Program-made: the position numbers and the translations under genes
Notes under the pieces: generated by a model
Databases searched by the model: none
Seen by the model: only the letters and a program-made list of their open reading frames with translations
Told to the model about the DNA's origin: nothing
Origin: JAGXLC01 sp046545815
Lineage (GTDB): Bacteria > Bacteroidota > Bacteroidia > Bacteroidales > UBA12077
Direction of reading: 5' to 3'
DNA length: 64,000 bases
NCBI GenBank assembly: GCA_046545815.1
Contig: JBKGZA010000001.1
Location: 3,073 to 67,072 of the forward strand
In this document: piece by piece, positions 1 through 9,559 of the stretch
Numbering within the stretch: the stretch's first letter is position 1
How the letters are laid out: each line of letters starts with the position of its first letter

Positions 1-950
1 CGTTGTTGCTGATGGGGTTTCAAAAAATTGTTAAAGACATGGTCAACCGAATAAGTTACACCGATTGAACCGAATACAAACAACAAGATCAAATACATAC
101 GATGTATCTTATACCAATAGGATATAATTGCATAAAAAAGACTGGCTATCATCAGGGCTCCCAAAACAATAAAATAGACAGGTATATTAATCTGAAAATA
201 ATAATCGACTCCATAAAAAATTCCACCGGAAATACCCAGAAGAAGGGCAGAAATCAAGAAATATCTGAATTTTCTGGTCAGTATCCATAACAAAATCAGG
301 GCCAACCCAACAGATCCAAGAATTAGAATTAATTTTTCAAAAATCAGTGCCAGAATAAATAAAGCCATGACATAAATTCCAAAAAGCAGCACACCCAATG
401 ATAAACCCTTCCTGTAAAGCACCAGTATAAAGGCAACAAAGACAAAAGCCGATCCGGTATCTCCCTGTAAAAGAATAAAGGCAGCAGGGGTAAGTACAAT
501 TAAAGCCACATTCAGATAACTCTTAAAACGGTTTAATTCCAAATTATATGAGCTTAAATATCTGGCGAGGGCAAGAGAAGTGGTAACTTTGGCAAATTCT
601 GCCGGTTGAAATCTTACACTTCCAATTTCAAACCACGACTTGGAACCGTGAATCTCCTCACCTATCAGAGCTACGGCAATAAGCAGCAAAAGAATGATAA
701 AATGAAGAAAATAAGGAAAAAAGGAAAAAAAATTACTATCAATAGCCAGCATCAGAAAAGCAATAAAAAAAGCCGCAGCAATCCAGATCAGCTGTTTGCC
801 ATATCTTTGGGAAAAATCAAATATTTCCTGATTTTCCCCGGTATATACGGAAGAATAGATATTCAGCCATCCAACAATTACAAGGAACAGATATAAAACA
901 ATGGTCACCCAGTCTATATTGCTCCAGATATTAATCCTTCTCTTCATCAT
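1..950 (-). CDS. rodA: RodA, SEDS-family peptidoglycan glycosyltransferase (3' part missing)
   Basis: Reading the minus strand from the ATG pair at 950/947 gives a polytopic membrane protein that runs off the left edge without a stop. The N-terminus has a first membrane segment (residues about 10-30). A conserved SEDS signature follows, with GSKSWFEIG, RFQPAEFAK and QGDTGSAF visible. RodA polymerises lipid II into glycan strands together with PBP2 in the elongasome. Its start overlaps the end of mrdA by 20 bp, so it is translationally coupled as the last visible gene of the mre cluster. About 316 residues are present; the C-terminal part lies outside the window. Identification is firm because of the signature motifs and the neighbour. 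Confidence 0.93.
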   Translation of the reverse strand, partial: MMKRRINIWSNIDWVTIVLYLFLVIVGWLNIYSSVYTGENQEIFDFSQRYGKQLIWIAAAFFIAFLMLAIDSNFFSFFPYFLHFIILLLLIAVALIGEEIHGSKSWFEIGSVRFQPAEFAKVTTSLALARYLSSYNLELNRFKSYLNVALIVLTPAAFILLQGDTGSAFVFVAFILVLYRKGLSLGVLLFGIYVMALFILALIFEKLILILGSVGLALILLWILTRKFRYFLISALLLGISGGIFYGVDYYFQINIPVYFIVLGALMIASLFYAIISYWYKIHRMYLILLFVFGSIGVTYSVDHVFNNFLKPHQQQ

Positions 951-2781
951 CTTCTTTGGGATTAAGCAAATTTGCGTTTAAAACATAATCCTCCCACCAT
1001 TTGACTGAAATTTCGCGATTTAAATATTTTTCAATCATTAGCTTGGCAGTTGGTGCTGCCCAGGTAGCTCCGAACCCGCCGTTTTCAATATAAACTGCCA
1101 GTGCAATCTGAGGGTCCTCCCTGGGAGCAAAAGCTATAAAAATAGAGTGATCCTTACCGTGGGGATTTTCAGCAGTACCTGTTTTCCCGCATACCGTTAT
1201 ATCCTCAATAGCTGCTGTGCGGGCCGTGCTACCGGTTCCGGGTTCTCCGTTAACAGCAAGATCCATTCCTGCAATTACCGGTTCAAAATTGGAAGAGTCA
1301 ATCATGGATTGACGTTTCTCTTTAAACCGGGAGTCTATAGACTGGTCGCCTTCAACATTCTTAACAACATGAGGGGGGTAATAGTATCCCCTGTTGGCGA
1401 GGATGCTGGTCATATTGGCCATCTGAATGGGTGTTATTCCCAGTTCGCCCTGTCCGATAGCCATAGAAATAACATTCAGATATTTCCACCTGTTTTCCCC
1501 GTAAAACTTATTATAATATTGCACTGAAGGCAGAAAGCCTGGAGCTTCATCCGGCAGATCCAGATTCAGTCTGCTTCCGAAACCCATTGAATCCAGATAT
1601 TGTTTCCAGTTGTTAAAGGCGTCAGAAACAGTGCTGAATTGCGAATCCTGTATTATTCTTTTGAACACATTGGCATAATAAGTATTACAGGAAACTTTGA
1701 TCGAACCAACCAAATCCTGTGGAGAGGGATGATTGTGGCAGCCCATGAAAAAATTTCCGGACCGATAACCTCCATGACATTCGTAGGTAGTGTTGTTATT
1801 AATTACAGCTTCTTCTTTGCCAATTAAAGCATTCACAACCTTAAAGGTAGAACCGGGAGGATACCTTGCCATTAAAGCTCTGTTAAACAATGGATCTAAG
1901 GTGTCTGCATTAAGTTGTTCAAAATTTTTGCTCCTCTGACGTCCGACCAGCTTACTGGGATCATATCCAGGAGTGGAAACCAGGGACAAAATTTCTCCTG
2001 TGGCCGGCTCAATGGCCACAATGCTCCCAATCTTGTTATGCATCAATTTTTCCCCGTAACGCTGAAGTTCCATGTCAATAGTAGTAGTGAGATCATTCCC
2101 TGCCTGGGCTTCTTGATCGAATCTGCCGTCTCTATAAGAGCCTTTAATCCGGTTATGAACATCTACCTGATAAACTTTCATTCCCTTCTGCCCCCGCAAA
2201 ACTTCTTCATAAGATTCCTCAATACCACTAATTCCAACATAATCACCGGATTTATAATATTCGTTGGTATCCACCAGTTTATCACTCACTTCTCCAATGT
2301 AGCCAAGAAGATGCGCTGCTTCTTCGTATCTGTAGCGTCTGACAGTTCGGGGCTGGACAAAGAAACCCGGAAACCGGTAGAGTTTCTCCTGAAATTTGGC
2401 ATAGGTCTCGGAGGAAACCAGCTTAAGGACTACCGAAGGTTTGTATAATGAATATTCTTTAGCCTCACGAAGCTTTTTTTCAAGATAGTTTTTTTCAATA
2501 TCCAGCAAATTACAGAATTCCGTAGTATCAAAAGTTCCCAAATGCTGAGGGGTTACCATAATGTCATATGCCGCCTGATTGTGTACAAGCAACTCGCCGT
2601 TACGGTCATAAATCAAACCTCTTGCCGGATATTGTGTAATTCGGCGTACTACATTATTGGTGGCCGATAACTGGTAGGTCTCATCAACAGCCTGAAGAGA
2701 AAATAATCTAACCAAAAATATAACGGCAGTGGCAACCACAATTATCCCTATCACATTCCGCCTTAAAACATATGTATCCAA
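931..2781 (-). CDS. mrdA: Penicillin-binding protein 2 (elongasome transpeptidase)
   Basis: This is a 616-residue class B PBP with one N-terminal membrane anchor (about residues 9-29), a pedestal/dimerisation region and a C-terminal transpeptidase domain. The active-site motifs are visible: SxxK as STFK with nucleophile Ser311 and Lys314, SxN as SCN, and KTG at Lys533 within GKTGTAE. It cross-links lateral-wall peptidoglycan in the periplasm and activates RodA. It lies between mreD (12 bp upstream) and rodA (20 bp overlap), the usual Bacteroidota order. The length is normal for the family and nothing is broken. Confidence 0.96.
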   Translation of the reverse strand: MDTYVLRRNVIGIIVVATAVIFLVRLFSLQAVDETYQLSATNNVVRRITQYPARGLIYDRNGELLVHNQAAYDIMVTPQHLGTFDTTEFCNLLDIEKNYLEKKLREAKEYSLYKPSVVLKLVSSETYAKFQEKLYRFPGFFVQPRTVRRYRYEEAAHLLGYIGEVSDKLVDTNEYYKSGDYVGISGIEESYEEVLRGQKGMKVYQVDVHNRIKGSYRDGRFDQEAQAGNDLTTTIDMELQRYGEKLMHNKIGSIVAIEPATGEILSLVSTPGYDPSKLVGRQRSKNFEQLNADTLDPLFNRALMARYPPGSTFKVVNALIGKEEAVINNNTTYECHGGYRSGNFFMGCHNHPSPQDLVGSIKVSCNTYYANVFKRIIQDSQFSTVSDAFNNWKQYLDSMGFGSRLNLDLPDEAPGFLPSVQYYNKFYGENRWKYLNVISMAIGQGELGITPIQMANMTSILANRGYYYPPHVVKNVEGDQSIDSRFKEKRQSMIDSSNFEPVIAGMDLAVNGEPGTGSTARTAAIEDITVCGKTGTAENPHGKDHSIFIAFAPREDPQIALAVYIENGGFGATWAAPTAKLMIEKYLNREISVKWWEDYVLNANLLNPKEDDEEKD

Positions 2782-2793
2782 CGTTCACCCAAC

Positions 2794-3297
2794 CTATTTT
2801 TTGATAAACAATTTGATAAACAATATAAAAACCAGTGAAAAAGCTGCACTTAACAAAGCCCTGCCCAGCGTATAAAAAAATTCACTAAATTTAAATATCT
2901 CAATATAGAATAAAAACAAATGATGAGCTAAAATTAGTATGCTGCTGTATTTAAAATACCAACCCAATCCATAATCTTTTACAGAGGGGTATGTTTCAGG
3001 CTCATATCCATCTCTTGGCTCAAGGGTTCGCAAAACCATCGGCCGCAGAAAAGCCATAAAGACGCAGGCGGATGTATGCATACCAACGGTATGGCTGAAT
3101 AAGTCGATGGTAAGTCCTAAAAGAAAACCAAGAACAAGCAGACCCCATTTGGGTGTTTCAAAGGGCAGACTCAGAATAAATAATATATATATATATGGAT
3201 TTAAAAATCCTCCCAGTTGAATGTTATTCATCAACAGGACCTGAACCAGCACTAAAATTACAAATGTCAGTATATATCGGGGAAGATATTTAATCAT
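2794..3297 (-). CDS. mreD: Rod shape-determining protein MreD
   Basis: This 167-residue, very hydrophobic protein has about five predicted membrane segments, matching MreD length and topology. MreD is the poorly conserved inner-membrane partner of MreC in the elongasome. The call rests mainly on context: it overlaps the end of mreC by 4 bp and precedes mrdA. An AT dinucleotide run at about 3181-3196 lies inside the coding sequence and encodes a Tyr/Ile stretch. Confidence 0.85.
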   Translation of the reverse strand: MIKYLPRYILTFVILVLVQVLLMNNIQLGGFLNPYIYILFILSLPFETPKWGLLVLGFLLGLTIDLFSHTVGMHTSACVFMAFLRPMVLRTLEPRDGYEPETYPSVKDYGLGWYFKYSSILILAHHLFLFYIEIFKFSEFFYTLGRALLSAAFSLVFILFIKLFIKK

Positions 3298-4121
3298 TGA
3301 ATTGTAAATTCATTTTCCAGTTCTTCTTGTTCTTCCTTCAACAAGTTTCTTACGATATAAACATTATTTAGTTTTTTAAAATCGCTTGATAATTCTACGG
3401 TCAACTCCAAAAAGCGTCCCCCTTTTTCCTGATAATCCTCTACAAAACCCACCAATATGCCTTCAGGAAAGATGGCCGAATAACCACTGGTGACAACCGT
3501 ATCTCCGGGATTTACCTGCACATGTAAGGGGATGTCCTGTAGAATGCCGTATCGGTAATCACGGCCGGTCCAGTTAAAAGAACCATAGTACCCGCTATTC
3601 TTTAATTTGGCGCTAATGCTAAGTTCACTGTTCAACAAAGAAATAACCGATGAAAAATTTTCTGAAACTCCCCTAACTACGCCAACAACTCCATTACTTG
3701 ATATCACACCCATTTCAGGTTTAATACCTGCTGCACGCCCTTTATCCAGCGTAAGATAGTTGTATTGCTTATTGATGGAATTATTGAGAACAGTAGCCCT
3801 GATATAATAATATTGTTGATCATATGCGGTATCCACTTTCTTTTTAAAAGTATCCGATGCTTCGTTCAGGTTCCTCGCAATGAAATTTCTTAGCTGATGA
3901 TTTTCTTCCTTAAGATTTTTGTTATCTTGTTTCAGACTAAGATATTGTTCAATCCTCACAGTTTGATCATAGAATCTTCCTTTTATATTCCTGGTAAAAC
4001 GGACAAAACTTGTATTCTGGTAATTGTTATTCTGGATTAACAAGGTAATGCCGAAAGCCTCAAAAAGAATAAAAAGCAATGTAAAATGGTATCTCTGTAG
4101 AAATCTCAAAAGGGTCTGCAT
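3294..4121 (-). CDS. mreC: Rod shape-determining protein MreC
   Basis: A 275-residue bitopic protein with a membrane segment near residues 11-30, a coiled coil at about 60-85 (LKQDNKNLKEENHQL) and the beta-rich MreC core. The core includes GVISSNGVVGVV and PGDTVVTSGYSAIFPEGI, which are characteristic of the family. MreC is a periplasmic scaffold that links MreB to PBP2/RodA. It begins 27 bp after mreB and overlaps mreD by 4 bp. Length and motifs are ordinary. Confidence 0.94.
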   Translation of the reverse strand: MQTLLRFLQRYHFTLLFILFEAFGITLLIQNNNYQNTSFVRFTRNIKGRFYDQTVRIEQYLSLKQDNKNLKEENHQLRNFIARNLNEASDTFKKKVDTAYDQQYYYIRATVLNNSINKQYNYLTLDKGRAAGIKPEMGVISSNGVVGVVRGVSENFSSVISLLNSELSISAKLKNSGYYGSFNWTGRDYRYGILQDIPLHVQVNPGDTVVTSGYSAIFPEGILVGFVEDYQEKGGRFLELTVELSSDFKKLNNVYIVRNLLKEEQEELENEFTIQ

Positions 4122-4148
4122 AACTCATACCTCGTCAAAATCAGCAAA

Positions 4149-5171
4149 CTATCGCATCAGGAATGTGAAGTTTTCAGCATTTTTCAGGGCTATACCCGTA
4201 CCTCTTGCCACAGCATGAAGCGGGTCGTCAGCAACATGAAACTTGATGCCAATTTTATCAGTCAGCCGCTTATCCAGCCCTCTCATGAGGGCTCCGCCTC
4301 CGGTTAGAAATATACCCTCATTAACAATATCTCCGTAAAGTTCAGGAGGCGTCTGCTCCAATACGCTCAGAACGGCCGTTTCAATCTTGTTAACGGATTT
4401 GTCCAAACAGTGGGCAATTTCCTGGTAAGATATGGGAATTTCCACCGGCATAGCTGTCATGAGATTCGGACCTCTTACCATATAATCCTCAGGAGGATTT
4501 TCCAGATCTGTTAAGGCCGAGCCGACATTGATTTTAATTTCTTCTGCCGTTCTTTCTCCAATTTTAATGTTATGCTGATGCCTCATATACGACTGAATAT
4601 CTGCAGTAAAACTGTCTCCGGCAATTCTGATGGATTTATTGCATACAATGCCACCCAGAGCAATTACTGCCACTTCAGTGGTACCTCCGCCGATATCAAC
4701 CACCATGCTACCGGACGGTTCTTCAACATCTATACCCATTCCTATGGCTGCTGCCATGGGTTCATAAATCAAATAAACATCCCTTCCGCCGGCATGTTCA
4801 GAACTATCTCTGACCGCACGAATTTCCACTTCAGTGCTTCCGGAAGGGATACAGACAACCATACGAAGAGTAGGCGCAAAAAACTGAGTCTTCCGGTTTA
4901 CCATTTTAATCATGCCCCGAATCATCTGTTCTGCCGCATTAAAGTCGGCAATCACCCCGTCTTTAAGGGGGCGAACTGTCTTTATATTCATATGGGTTTT
5001 CCCATGCATCTGCCGTGCTTTTTCGCCAATGGCCACCAACTTACCGGTACTTTGTTCTATGGCAACAATGGAGGGCTCATCAACAACAACTTTATCATTA
5101 TAAATGATGATGGTATTGGCTGTTCCCAGATCAATCGCGTACTCCTGGGTGAATAAAGAAAATAGTCCCAT
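4149..5171 (-). CDS. mreB: Rod shape-determining protein MreB (actin-like)
   Basis: The 340-residue protein has the actin-fold nucleotide motifs: phosphate 1 DLGTANT near residues 15-21, phosphate 2 DIGGGTTEVAV near 160, and the adenosine motif LTGGGALMRGL in the C-terminal part. MreB forms membrane-bound filaments that organise lateral-wall synthesis. It starts 41 bp downstream of purH and is followed at once by mreC, so purH and the shape genes probably share transcripts. The N-terminal MGLFSLF could be the membrane-binding amphipathic region. Confidence 0.97.
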   Translation of the reverse strand: MGLFSLFTQEYAIDLGTANTIIIYNDKVVVDEPSIVAIEQSTGKLVAIGEKARQMHGKTHMNIKTVRPLKDGVIADFNAAEQMIRGMIKMVNRKTQFFAPTLRMVVCIPSGSTEVEIRAVRDSSEHAGGRDVYLIYEPMAAAIGMGIDVEEPSGSMVVDIGGGTTEVAVIALGGIVCNKSIRIAGDSFTADIQSYMRHQHNIKIGERTAEEIKINVGSALTDLENPPEDYMVRGPNLMTAMPVEIPISYQEIAHCLDKSVNKIETAVLSVLEQTPPELYGDIVNEGIFLTGGGALMRGLDKRLTDKIGIKFHVADDPLHAVARGTGIALKNAENFTFLMR

Positions 5172-5212
5172 TTTATTCGTTTGGTTTGTTATGGATTTTT
5201 AGTAGCTTTTTT

Positions 5213-6748
5213 TTAATGTCTAAAGTGCCTCACGTTGGTAAACACCATGGACATTCCGTGCTCGTTGCAAAAATCAATGGATTCCTGATCCCTTTTCGAA
5301 CCTCCTGGTTGTATAACAGATTGTATTCCTTCCTGTTGAGCAATTTCCACAGAATCTTTAAAAGGGAAAAAAGCATCCGATGCCATCACAGCACCACTCA
5401 AATCGAAACCAAAGCCCTTTGCTTTTTCTATGGCGTGTTTCAGTGCATCGACCCGGGATGTTTGTCCCATACCACTTCCATAGAGCTGGGAATTTTTAGC
5501 CAGCACAATGGCATTGGATTTCGTATGTTTTACAATTTTATTGGCAAACAGTAGATCGGCAATCTCTTTTTCTGTCGGTACCTTCTCAGTAACCGTCTTC
5601 AGGTCGGCCTGATATTCGGTACGTATGTCCTTATCCTGCATAATGACACCGTTAAGCAGCGATCGGTACTGTTGTTTAGGCAGAAAAGCGCTTTTCTGAA
5701 CCAGAATAATCCGGTTCTTTTTCTGCTTCAATATTTCAAGGGCTCCCTCATCATAGGAAGGAGCTATAATTATCTCGAAAAACAGTTTGTTAATTTCTTC
5801 AGCCACATTTTTATCTACCGTGCAATTGCTAATCAGTATCCCGCCAAAGGCAGATACGGGATCTCCTGCCAATGCGGCATTCCATGCCTCTGTTAAATCC
5901 GTTCGTGAAGCCATACCGCAAGGGTTGTTGTGTTTAAGTATGGCAAATGACCTGGGTTCGAAATCTTCAATCAAATGTACAGCAGCATCAATATCAATCA
6001 GATTGTTATACGATATCTGCTTCCCGTGAAGCTGATCAAACAGTTTCTCGAACGCTCCGAAAAATACTCCCTGCTGATGGGGATTTTCCCCGTAACGCAA
6101 CTCCGTAGGATTTATGAAACTTTGTTTAAAGGTATTTTTGCTGAATTCCTGCTGATTGAAATGATTAAAAATAACTGTATCATAATGGGAGGAAACATTA
6201 AAAGCTTCCACTGCATAATGCTTTCTTTGCTCTATATCTGTTTCTCCTTGATTTTCACCTAATATATGGATCAAATCATCATAGTATGCTTTTGAAGGGA
6301 TTACAAGTGTATCTTTATAATTCTTTGCAGCAGCTCTGATAAGTGAAATACCTCCTATATCAATCTTCTCAATAATTTCCTCATCACTTGGGTTTTCCTC
6401 AAGCGTTTGTTCAAAAGGATATAAATCAACCAACACCAGGTCAATTTCAGGAATCCCGTATTTCTTCATTTCTTGCTGATCCTGAGAGGCTTCCCGGCGG
6501 GCAAGAATACCACCGAAAATTTTTGGATGCAGGGTTTTCACCCTTCCTGAAAGAATGGAAGGATAATCAGTAACCTCTTCTACCGGTGTAGCTTTGAAGC
6601 CCAGGTTATCGATATACTTCTGTGTACCACCGGTAGAATATATCTTCACATCCAGATCATCCAGCTTTTGAATGATCGGTTCAAGCTTGTCTTTATTAAA
6701 AACTGAAATTAATGCAGATTGAATTTTCTTTACTTGAGTCATTTTCAA
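5213..6748 (-). CDS. purH: Bifunctional AICAR transformylase/IMP cyclohydrolase PurH
   Basis: The 511-residue protein catalyses the last two steps of de novo IMP synthesis in the cytoplasm. The N-terminal MGS-like cyclohydrolase domain spans about residues 5-150 (KIYSTGGTQKYI and SGRVKTLHPKIFGGIL). The C-terminal formyltransferase domain holds the KHNNPCG motif and ends FTNVRHFRH, the conserved terminus of PurH. The alternative start two codons later (MTQVKKI) is equally possible. It is the first gene of the strand run that continues into mreB. A candidate promoter lies just upstream. Confidence 0.97.
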   Translation of the reverse strand: MKMTQVKKIQSALISVFNKDKLEPIIQKLDDLDVKIYSTGGTQKYIDNLGFKATPVEEVTDYPSILSGRVKTLHPKIFGGILARREASQDQQEMKKYGIPEIDLVLVDLYPFEQTLEENPSDEEIIEKIDIGGISLIRAAAKNYKDTLVIPSKAYYDDLIHILGENQGETDIEQRKHYAVEAFNVSSHYDTVIFNHFNQQEFSKNTFKQSFINPTELRYGENPHQQGVFFGAFEKLFDQLHGKQISYNNLIDIDAAVHLIEDFEPRSFAILKHNNPCGMASRTDLTEAWNAALAGDPVSAFGGILISNCTVDKNVAEEINKLFFEIIIAPSYDEGALEILKQKKNRIILVQKSAFLPKQQYRSLLNGVIMQDKDIRTEYQADLKTVTEKVPTEKEIADLLFANKIVKHTKSNAIVLAKNSQLYGSGMGQTSRVDALKHAIEKAKGFGFDLSGAVMASDAFFPFKDSVEIAQQEGIQSVIQPGGSKRDQESIDFCNEHGMSMVFTNVRHFRH

Positions 6749-6764
6749 AATTTTGTTTGTGGCA

Positions 6765-6772
6765 CAAATTTA
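6765..6772 (-). promoter_or_regulatory. Candidate -7 element for purH
   Basis: On the minus strand this reads TAAATTTG, matching the Bacteroidota -7 consensus TAnnTTTG, 17 bp before the purH start. A TTTG-type -33 element is not at ideal spacing. Confidence 0.4.
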
Positions 6773-6870
6773 TCAAAATAAATCTAAAATCACTGCCTCA
6801 AAAATATGATTTAGCTCTATGATTACTAAAAAATTTGAGGTTTTTTATAATATATATAAATATTTATTTC

Positions 6871-6878
6871 TAATTTTG
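6871..6878 (+). promoter_or_regulatory. Candidate -7 element for the 7069-8180 gene pair
   Basis: TAATTTTG matches TAnnTTTG exactly. It lies about 190 bp before the lipoprotein start, which implies a long leader. No clear -33 TTTG is seen in the AT-rich upstream DNA. Confidence 0.4.
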
Positions 6879-7068
6879 AAGAAGATTTGCAAACATCGGT
6901 TGGTATGAAATTTTTTCCGGGTTAAGGAAAATTGTCTGTTCCCCCTAATTTATTAGGCATATTATATTGAAGTGAATAAAATCAGGGCCTTTCTAAGGAG
7001 TTACGGGACAACCAAAAGAATCAGGCACTAAAAAGTATTTCAGCATAAATGATTAAAGTAAAATAAAA

Positions 7069-7623
7069 ATGAAATCCCATATGAAAATGCACAATGTGAT
7101 TATTTTCACAATGTTATTCTCCATACTGGCTTGCACCAGCAATCACTCAGATAACGGGGGGAAGAATGAAGCACCTCCTGAAGCCCTGACCGTTAAACAA
7201 GTTATGGAAACGCCGGGAGAATACATAGAAAGCCAGATAACAGTACAAGGTATGGTTACTCATGTATGCAGGCATGGAGGCAAAAGACTTCACCTTTCAA
7301 CACCCGAATCGGATTTTAAATTGCGGGTTCGAACCGGGGAAAATATATCGTCTTTTGATCGTGACCTTGAAGGAAATACAATTCAGGTCAGCGGAAAACT
7401 CACAGAGGAAAGATTCGACCAGAGCTATCTAGAAAAGCTGAAAAAAGGAGAAACCACGGAAGAAAATCATGAATCTTCAGAACATGATAATGCTTCTGTT
7501 ACAGAAAAAGGGGTTTCCAAGGCTTACATCAATGAACTGGAACAAAAAATTAAAAATTCTGAGAAGGGATACATATCTGAATACTGGCTCACTGGAGATA
7601 AAATGACCAAAAAGAAACAATGA
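7069..7623 (+). CDS. Lipoprotein with an OB-fold-like domain, function unknown
   Basis: This 184-residue protein has an N-terminal signal ending in a lipobox (SILAC, Cys near residue 22), so it is probably an envelope lipoprotein. Residues about 40-115 look like a small OB-type beta barrel (VKQVMETPGEYIESQITVQG ... IQVSGKLTEE). A Cys/His-containing stretch, HVCRHGGKRLHL, could bind metal. The remainder is charged and probably helical. The stop overlaps the next start as ATGA, so it is coupled to the PepSY-type membrane protein and the two probably work together. The start could also be the Met five codons later. Function is not recognised; a metal or redox role is only an inference. Confidence 0.7.
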   Translation: MKSHMKMHNVIIFTMLFSILACTSNHSDNGGKNEAPPEALTVKQVMETPGEYIESQITVQGMVTHVCRHGGKRLHLSTPESDFKLRVRTGENISSFDRDLEGNTIQVSGKLTEERFDQSYLEKLKKGETTEENHESSEHDNASVTEKGVSKAYINELEQKIKNSEKGYISEYWLTGDKMTKKKQ

Positions 7624-8180
7624 AGTGGAGAAAGATAAACAGAATATTGCACAGGGACCTGGGATATTTCTTCTTTGGCATGACCATAATATACGCCTTG
7701 TCGGGGATAGCGCTCAACCACCTGGATGACTGGAATCCAAGCTATGTAATTACACAGAAAAACATCACCCTGGAATCCATCCCGGAAAAAAGGGAGAAGA
7801 TAGACAGGGCTTATGCATTGAGCATTGCAGAAAAATTTAATGAAAAGGAAAATTTCAAAAATTATTATTTCCCCGAACCCAATCAGCTGAAAATTTTTAT
7901 AGAAAATGGAAGCATAGAAGTAAACCTTGAAAACAGAGAAGGAAAGATTGAAAAATCAGAAAGAAGGCCTGTATTCTACCAGGTCAATTATCTTCATTAT
8001 GCTCCCGGCAAATGGTGGATTTATTTTTCTGATATATATGCAGTGGCACTTATTATATTAGCCATCACCGGTTTATTCATTCTCCGTGGCAAACAAGGCA
8101 TCAAAGGAAGGGGAGCCTGGCTGACCACGGCTGGAATTCTCGTGCCCATCATTTTTCTTTTTGTTTATAACCAGTTATAA
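7620..8180 (+). CDS. PepSY-associated membrane protein
   Basis: A 186-residue membrane protein with an N-terminal helix (about 14-36, GYFFFGMTIIYALSGIALNHLDDW). A periplasmic PepSY-like region follows (about 40-125), then HYAPGKWWIYFSD and two C-terminal helices. The first-helix pattern RxxHRxLGYFxF...SGxxLNH is typical of PepSY-TM proteins of iron/heme or cytochrome-type reductase systems. It is translationally coupled to the upstream lipoprotein (ATGA). Its 3' end overlaps the convergent mgtE by 6 bp, so no separate terminator exists. The substrate is unknown. Confidence 0.75.
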   Translation: MKWRKINRILHRDLGYFFFGMTIIYALSGIALNHLDDWNPSYVITQKNITLESIPEKREKIDRAYALSIAEKFNEKENFKNYYFPEPNQLKIFIENGSIEVNLENREGKIEKSERRPVFYQVNYLHYAPGKWWIYFSDIYAVALIILAITGLFILRGKQGIKGRGAWLTTAGILVPIIFLFVYNQL

Positions 8181-9545
8181 TATTCCATAAAATGCTCTTC
8201 CAATCATCAAGTAAAGGAAAAGGCCCATAATGTCATTAACAGTAGTAATAAACGGGCCCGTAGCTAGAGCGGGATCAATCTTAAATTTGTTAAGCAACAA
8301 AGGAACAAAAGTGCCGAATATGGAGGCAAAAAGAATGCCGGAAAACAGGGCAGTGCTAACTGTGATGGTCAATGCAAAAGAATCACTGACAAACAAGTTA
8401 TAAACAAAGATAAGGGTTGACAATATCACTCCATTGATAGAAGCCACAGCAAGTTCTTTAAGCAATTTTTGCCCAATTCCGGCGATCCTCAGTGATTTAT
8501 CGGCCAAGGACTGGACAATGATCGAAGAAGACTGGACGCCTACATTTCCACACATTGCTGCAATTAATGGAAGAAAAGCTGCCATTTCAGGGTAAATACG
8601 GAGGTCTTCCTCGTATTCCCCTATGATTACAGCACCTAAAATACCACCAAGCAAACCTATAATCAACCACGGTATTCTTGCACGTGTGTGGTGAAAAGCA
8701 TTATCAGAAGGTTCCACATCCTCTGTAATACCAGATATCAGCTGATAATCCCGTTCTGCTTCTTCACGTATCACATCCACAACATCATCTATGGTAATTC
8801 TGCCTACCAAACGCCCCAGAGGGTCAACCACAGGTAAAGCAACCAGGTCGTATTTATCCATCACATTCGCCACTTCTTCTGAAGGGGTATCGGTTTTGAC
8901 CGAAATCACATCGGTATTGATAATATCCCTTATCTTTGCAGTGCTCGGAGTAAGAAGCAATTTCTTAAGAGACAGCGTACCCTTGAGTTTATTATCGTCA
9001 TCCACTACATATACATAATATACTTCGTTGACATCGGCAGCCTGTTTGCGCATTTCTTTAAGGCAGGTGGTAATGTTCCAGTTTTCATTCACTGAAATAA
9101 GTTCTTTGGCCATTAAACCACCCGCTGAATTTTCATCATAGCTTAACAGATCGACTATGTCACCTGCCTGCTCCAGATCCTCCAAATAAGAGAGCACTTC
9201 ATCACGTTTGTCCTCAGATAATTCTCCCAATACGTCAGCTGCATCATCGGAGTCCAGTTTACCAATAAACTGTTTGGCAATTACATCTCCCGGTAAAACC
9301 TCAAGAAACCTTTCCCGGTCATCTTCCTCGAGTTCAATCAGCACATCTGCTGCCTTGTCACTATCCAACATAATATGTATAAAACGAGCCTCCTCCATGT
9401 TGAGCTCGTTATAAATTTCGGCAATATCAGCAGGATGCAAGTCTTCAATCAACTTGCATGTACCCTCCTCATCCTGATTGGCTATACGTTCTCTCAGCTC
9501 ATCCAGGTATTCCTTGGTCAGTTCAAAATTCATAACTTGGGCCAT
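8175..9545 (-). CDS. mgtE: Magnesium transporter MgtE
   Basis: This 456-residue protein has the full MgtE layout. An acidic N-terminal superhelical domain (about 10-135) is followed by paired CBS domains (about 140-265). A five-helix pore domain (about 290-456) contains PWLIIGLLGG and the conserved PLIAAMCGNVGVQSSSI stretch. MgtE is a Mg2+-gated inner-membrane Mg2+ channel; the acidic cytosolic domains sense intracellular Mg2+. It is transcribed behind rsmA with a 14 bp gap, probably as one unit. Nothing unusual was found. Confidence 0.95.
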   Translation of the reverse strand: MAQVMNFELTKEYLDELRERIANQDEEGTCKLIEDLHPADIAEIYNELNMEEARFIHIMLDSDKAADVLIELEEDDRERFLEVLPGDVIAKQFIGKLDSDDAADVLGELSEDKRDEVLSYLEDLEQAGDIVDLLSYDENSAGGLMAKELISVNENWNITTCLKEMRKQAADVNEVYYVYVVDDDNKLKGTLSLKKLLLTPSTAKIRDIINTDVISVKTDTPSEEVANVMDKYDLVALPVVDPLGRLVGRITIDDVVDVIREEAERDYQLISGITEDVEPSDNAFHHTRARIPWLIIGLLGGILGAVIIGEYEEDLRIYPEMAAFLPLIAAMCGNVGVQSSSIIVQSLADKSLRIAGIGQKLLKELAVASINGVILSTLIFVYNLFVSDSFALTITVSTALFSGILFASIFGTFVPLLLNKFKIDPALATGPFITTVNDIMGLFLYLMIGRAFYGIL

Positions 9546-9559
9546 CTCTAAATATCATT

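Larger units (their letters stand above)
6749..7068. other. AT-rich divergent intergenic region between purH and the 7069 lipoprotein
   Basis: No gene is visible in these 320 bases. The region holds outward-facing candidate -7 elements for both neighbours (6765-6772 minus, 6871-6878 plus). From the plus-strand one, a leader of roughly 180 bases runs to the lipoprotein start. That is long for Bacteroidota and contains G/C-rich patches, but no riboswitch fold could be assigned. Confidence 0.6.

Noticed and set aside
6885..7060. Possible cobalamin-type riboswitch in the long leader before the 7069 lipoprotein
   Set aside because: ATCGGTTGG and CTGTTCCCCCTAATT faintly recall cobalamin elements, but the conserved core and the B12 box are not present. 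A covariance-model search (RF00174) would decide.
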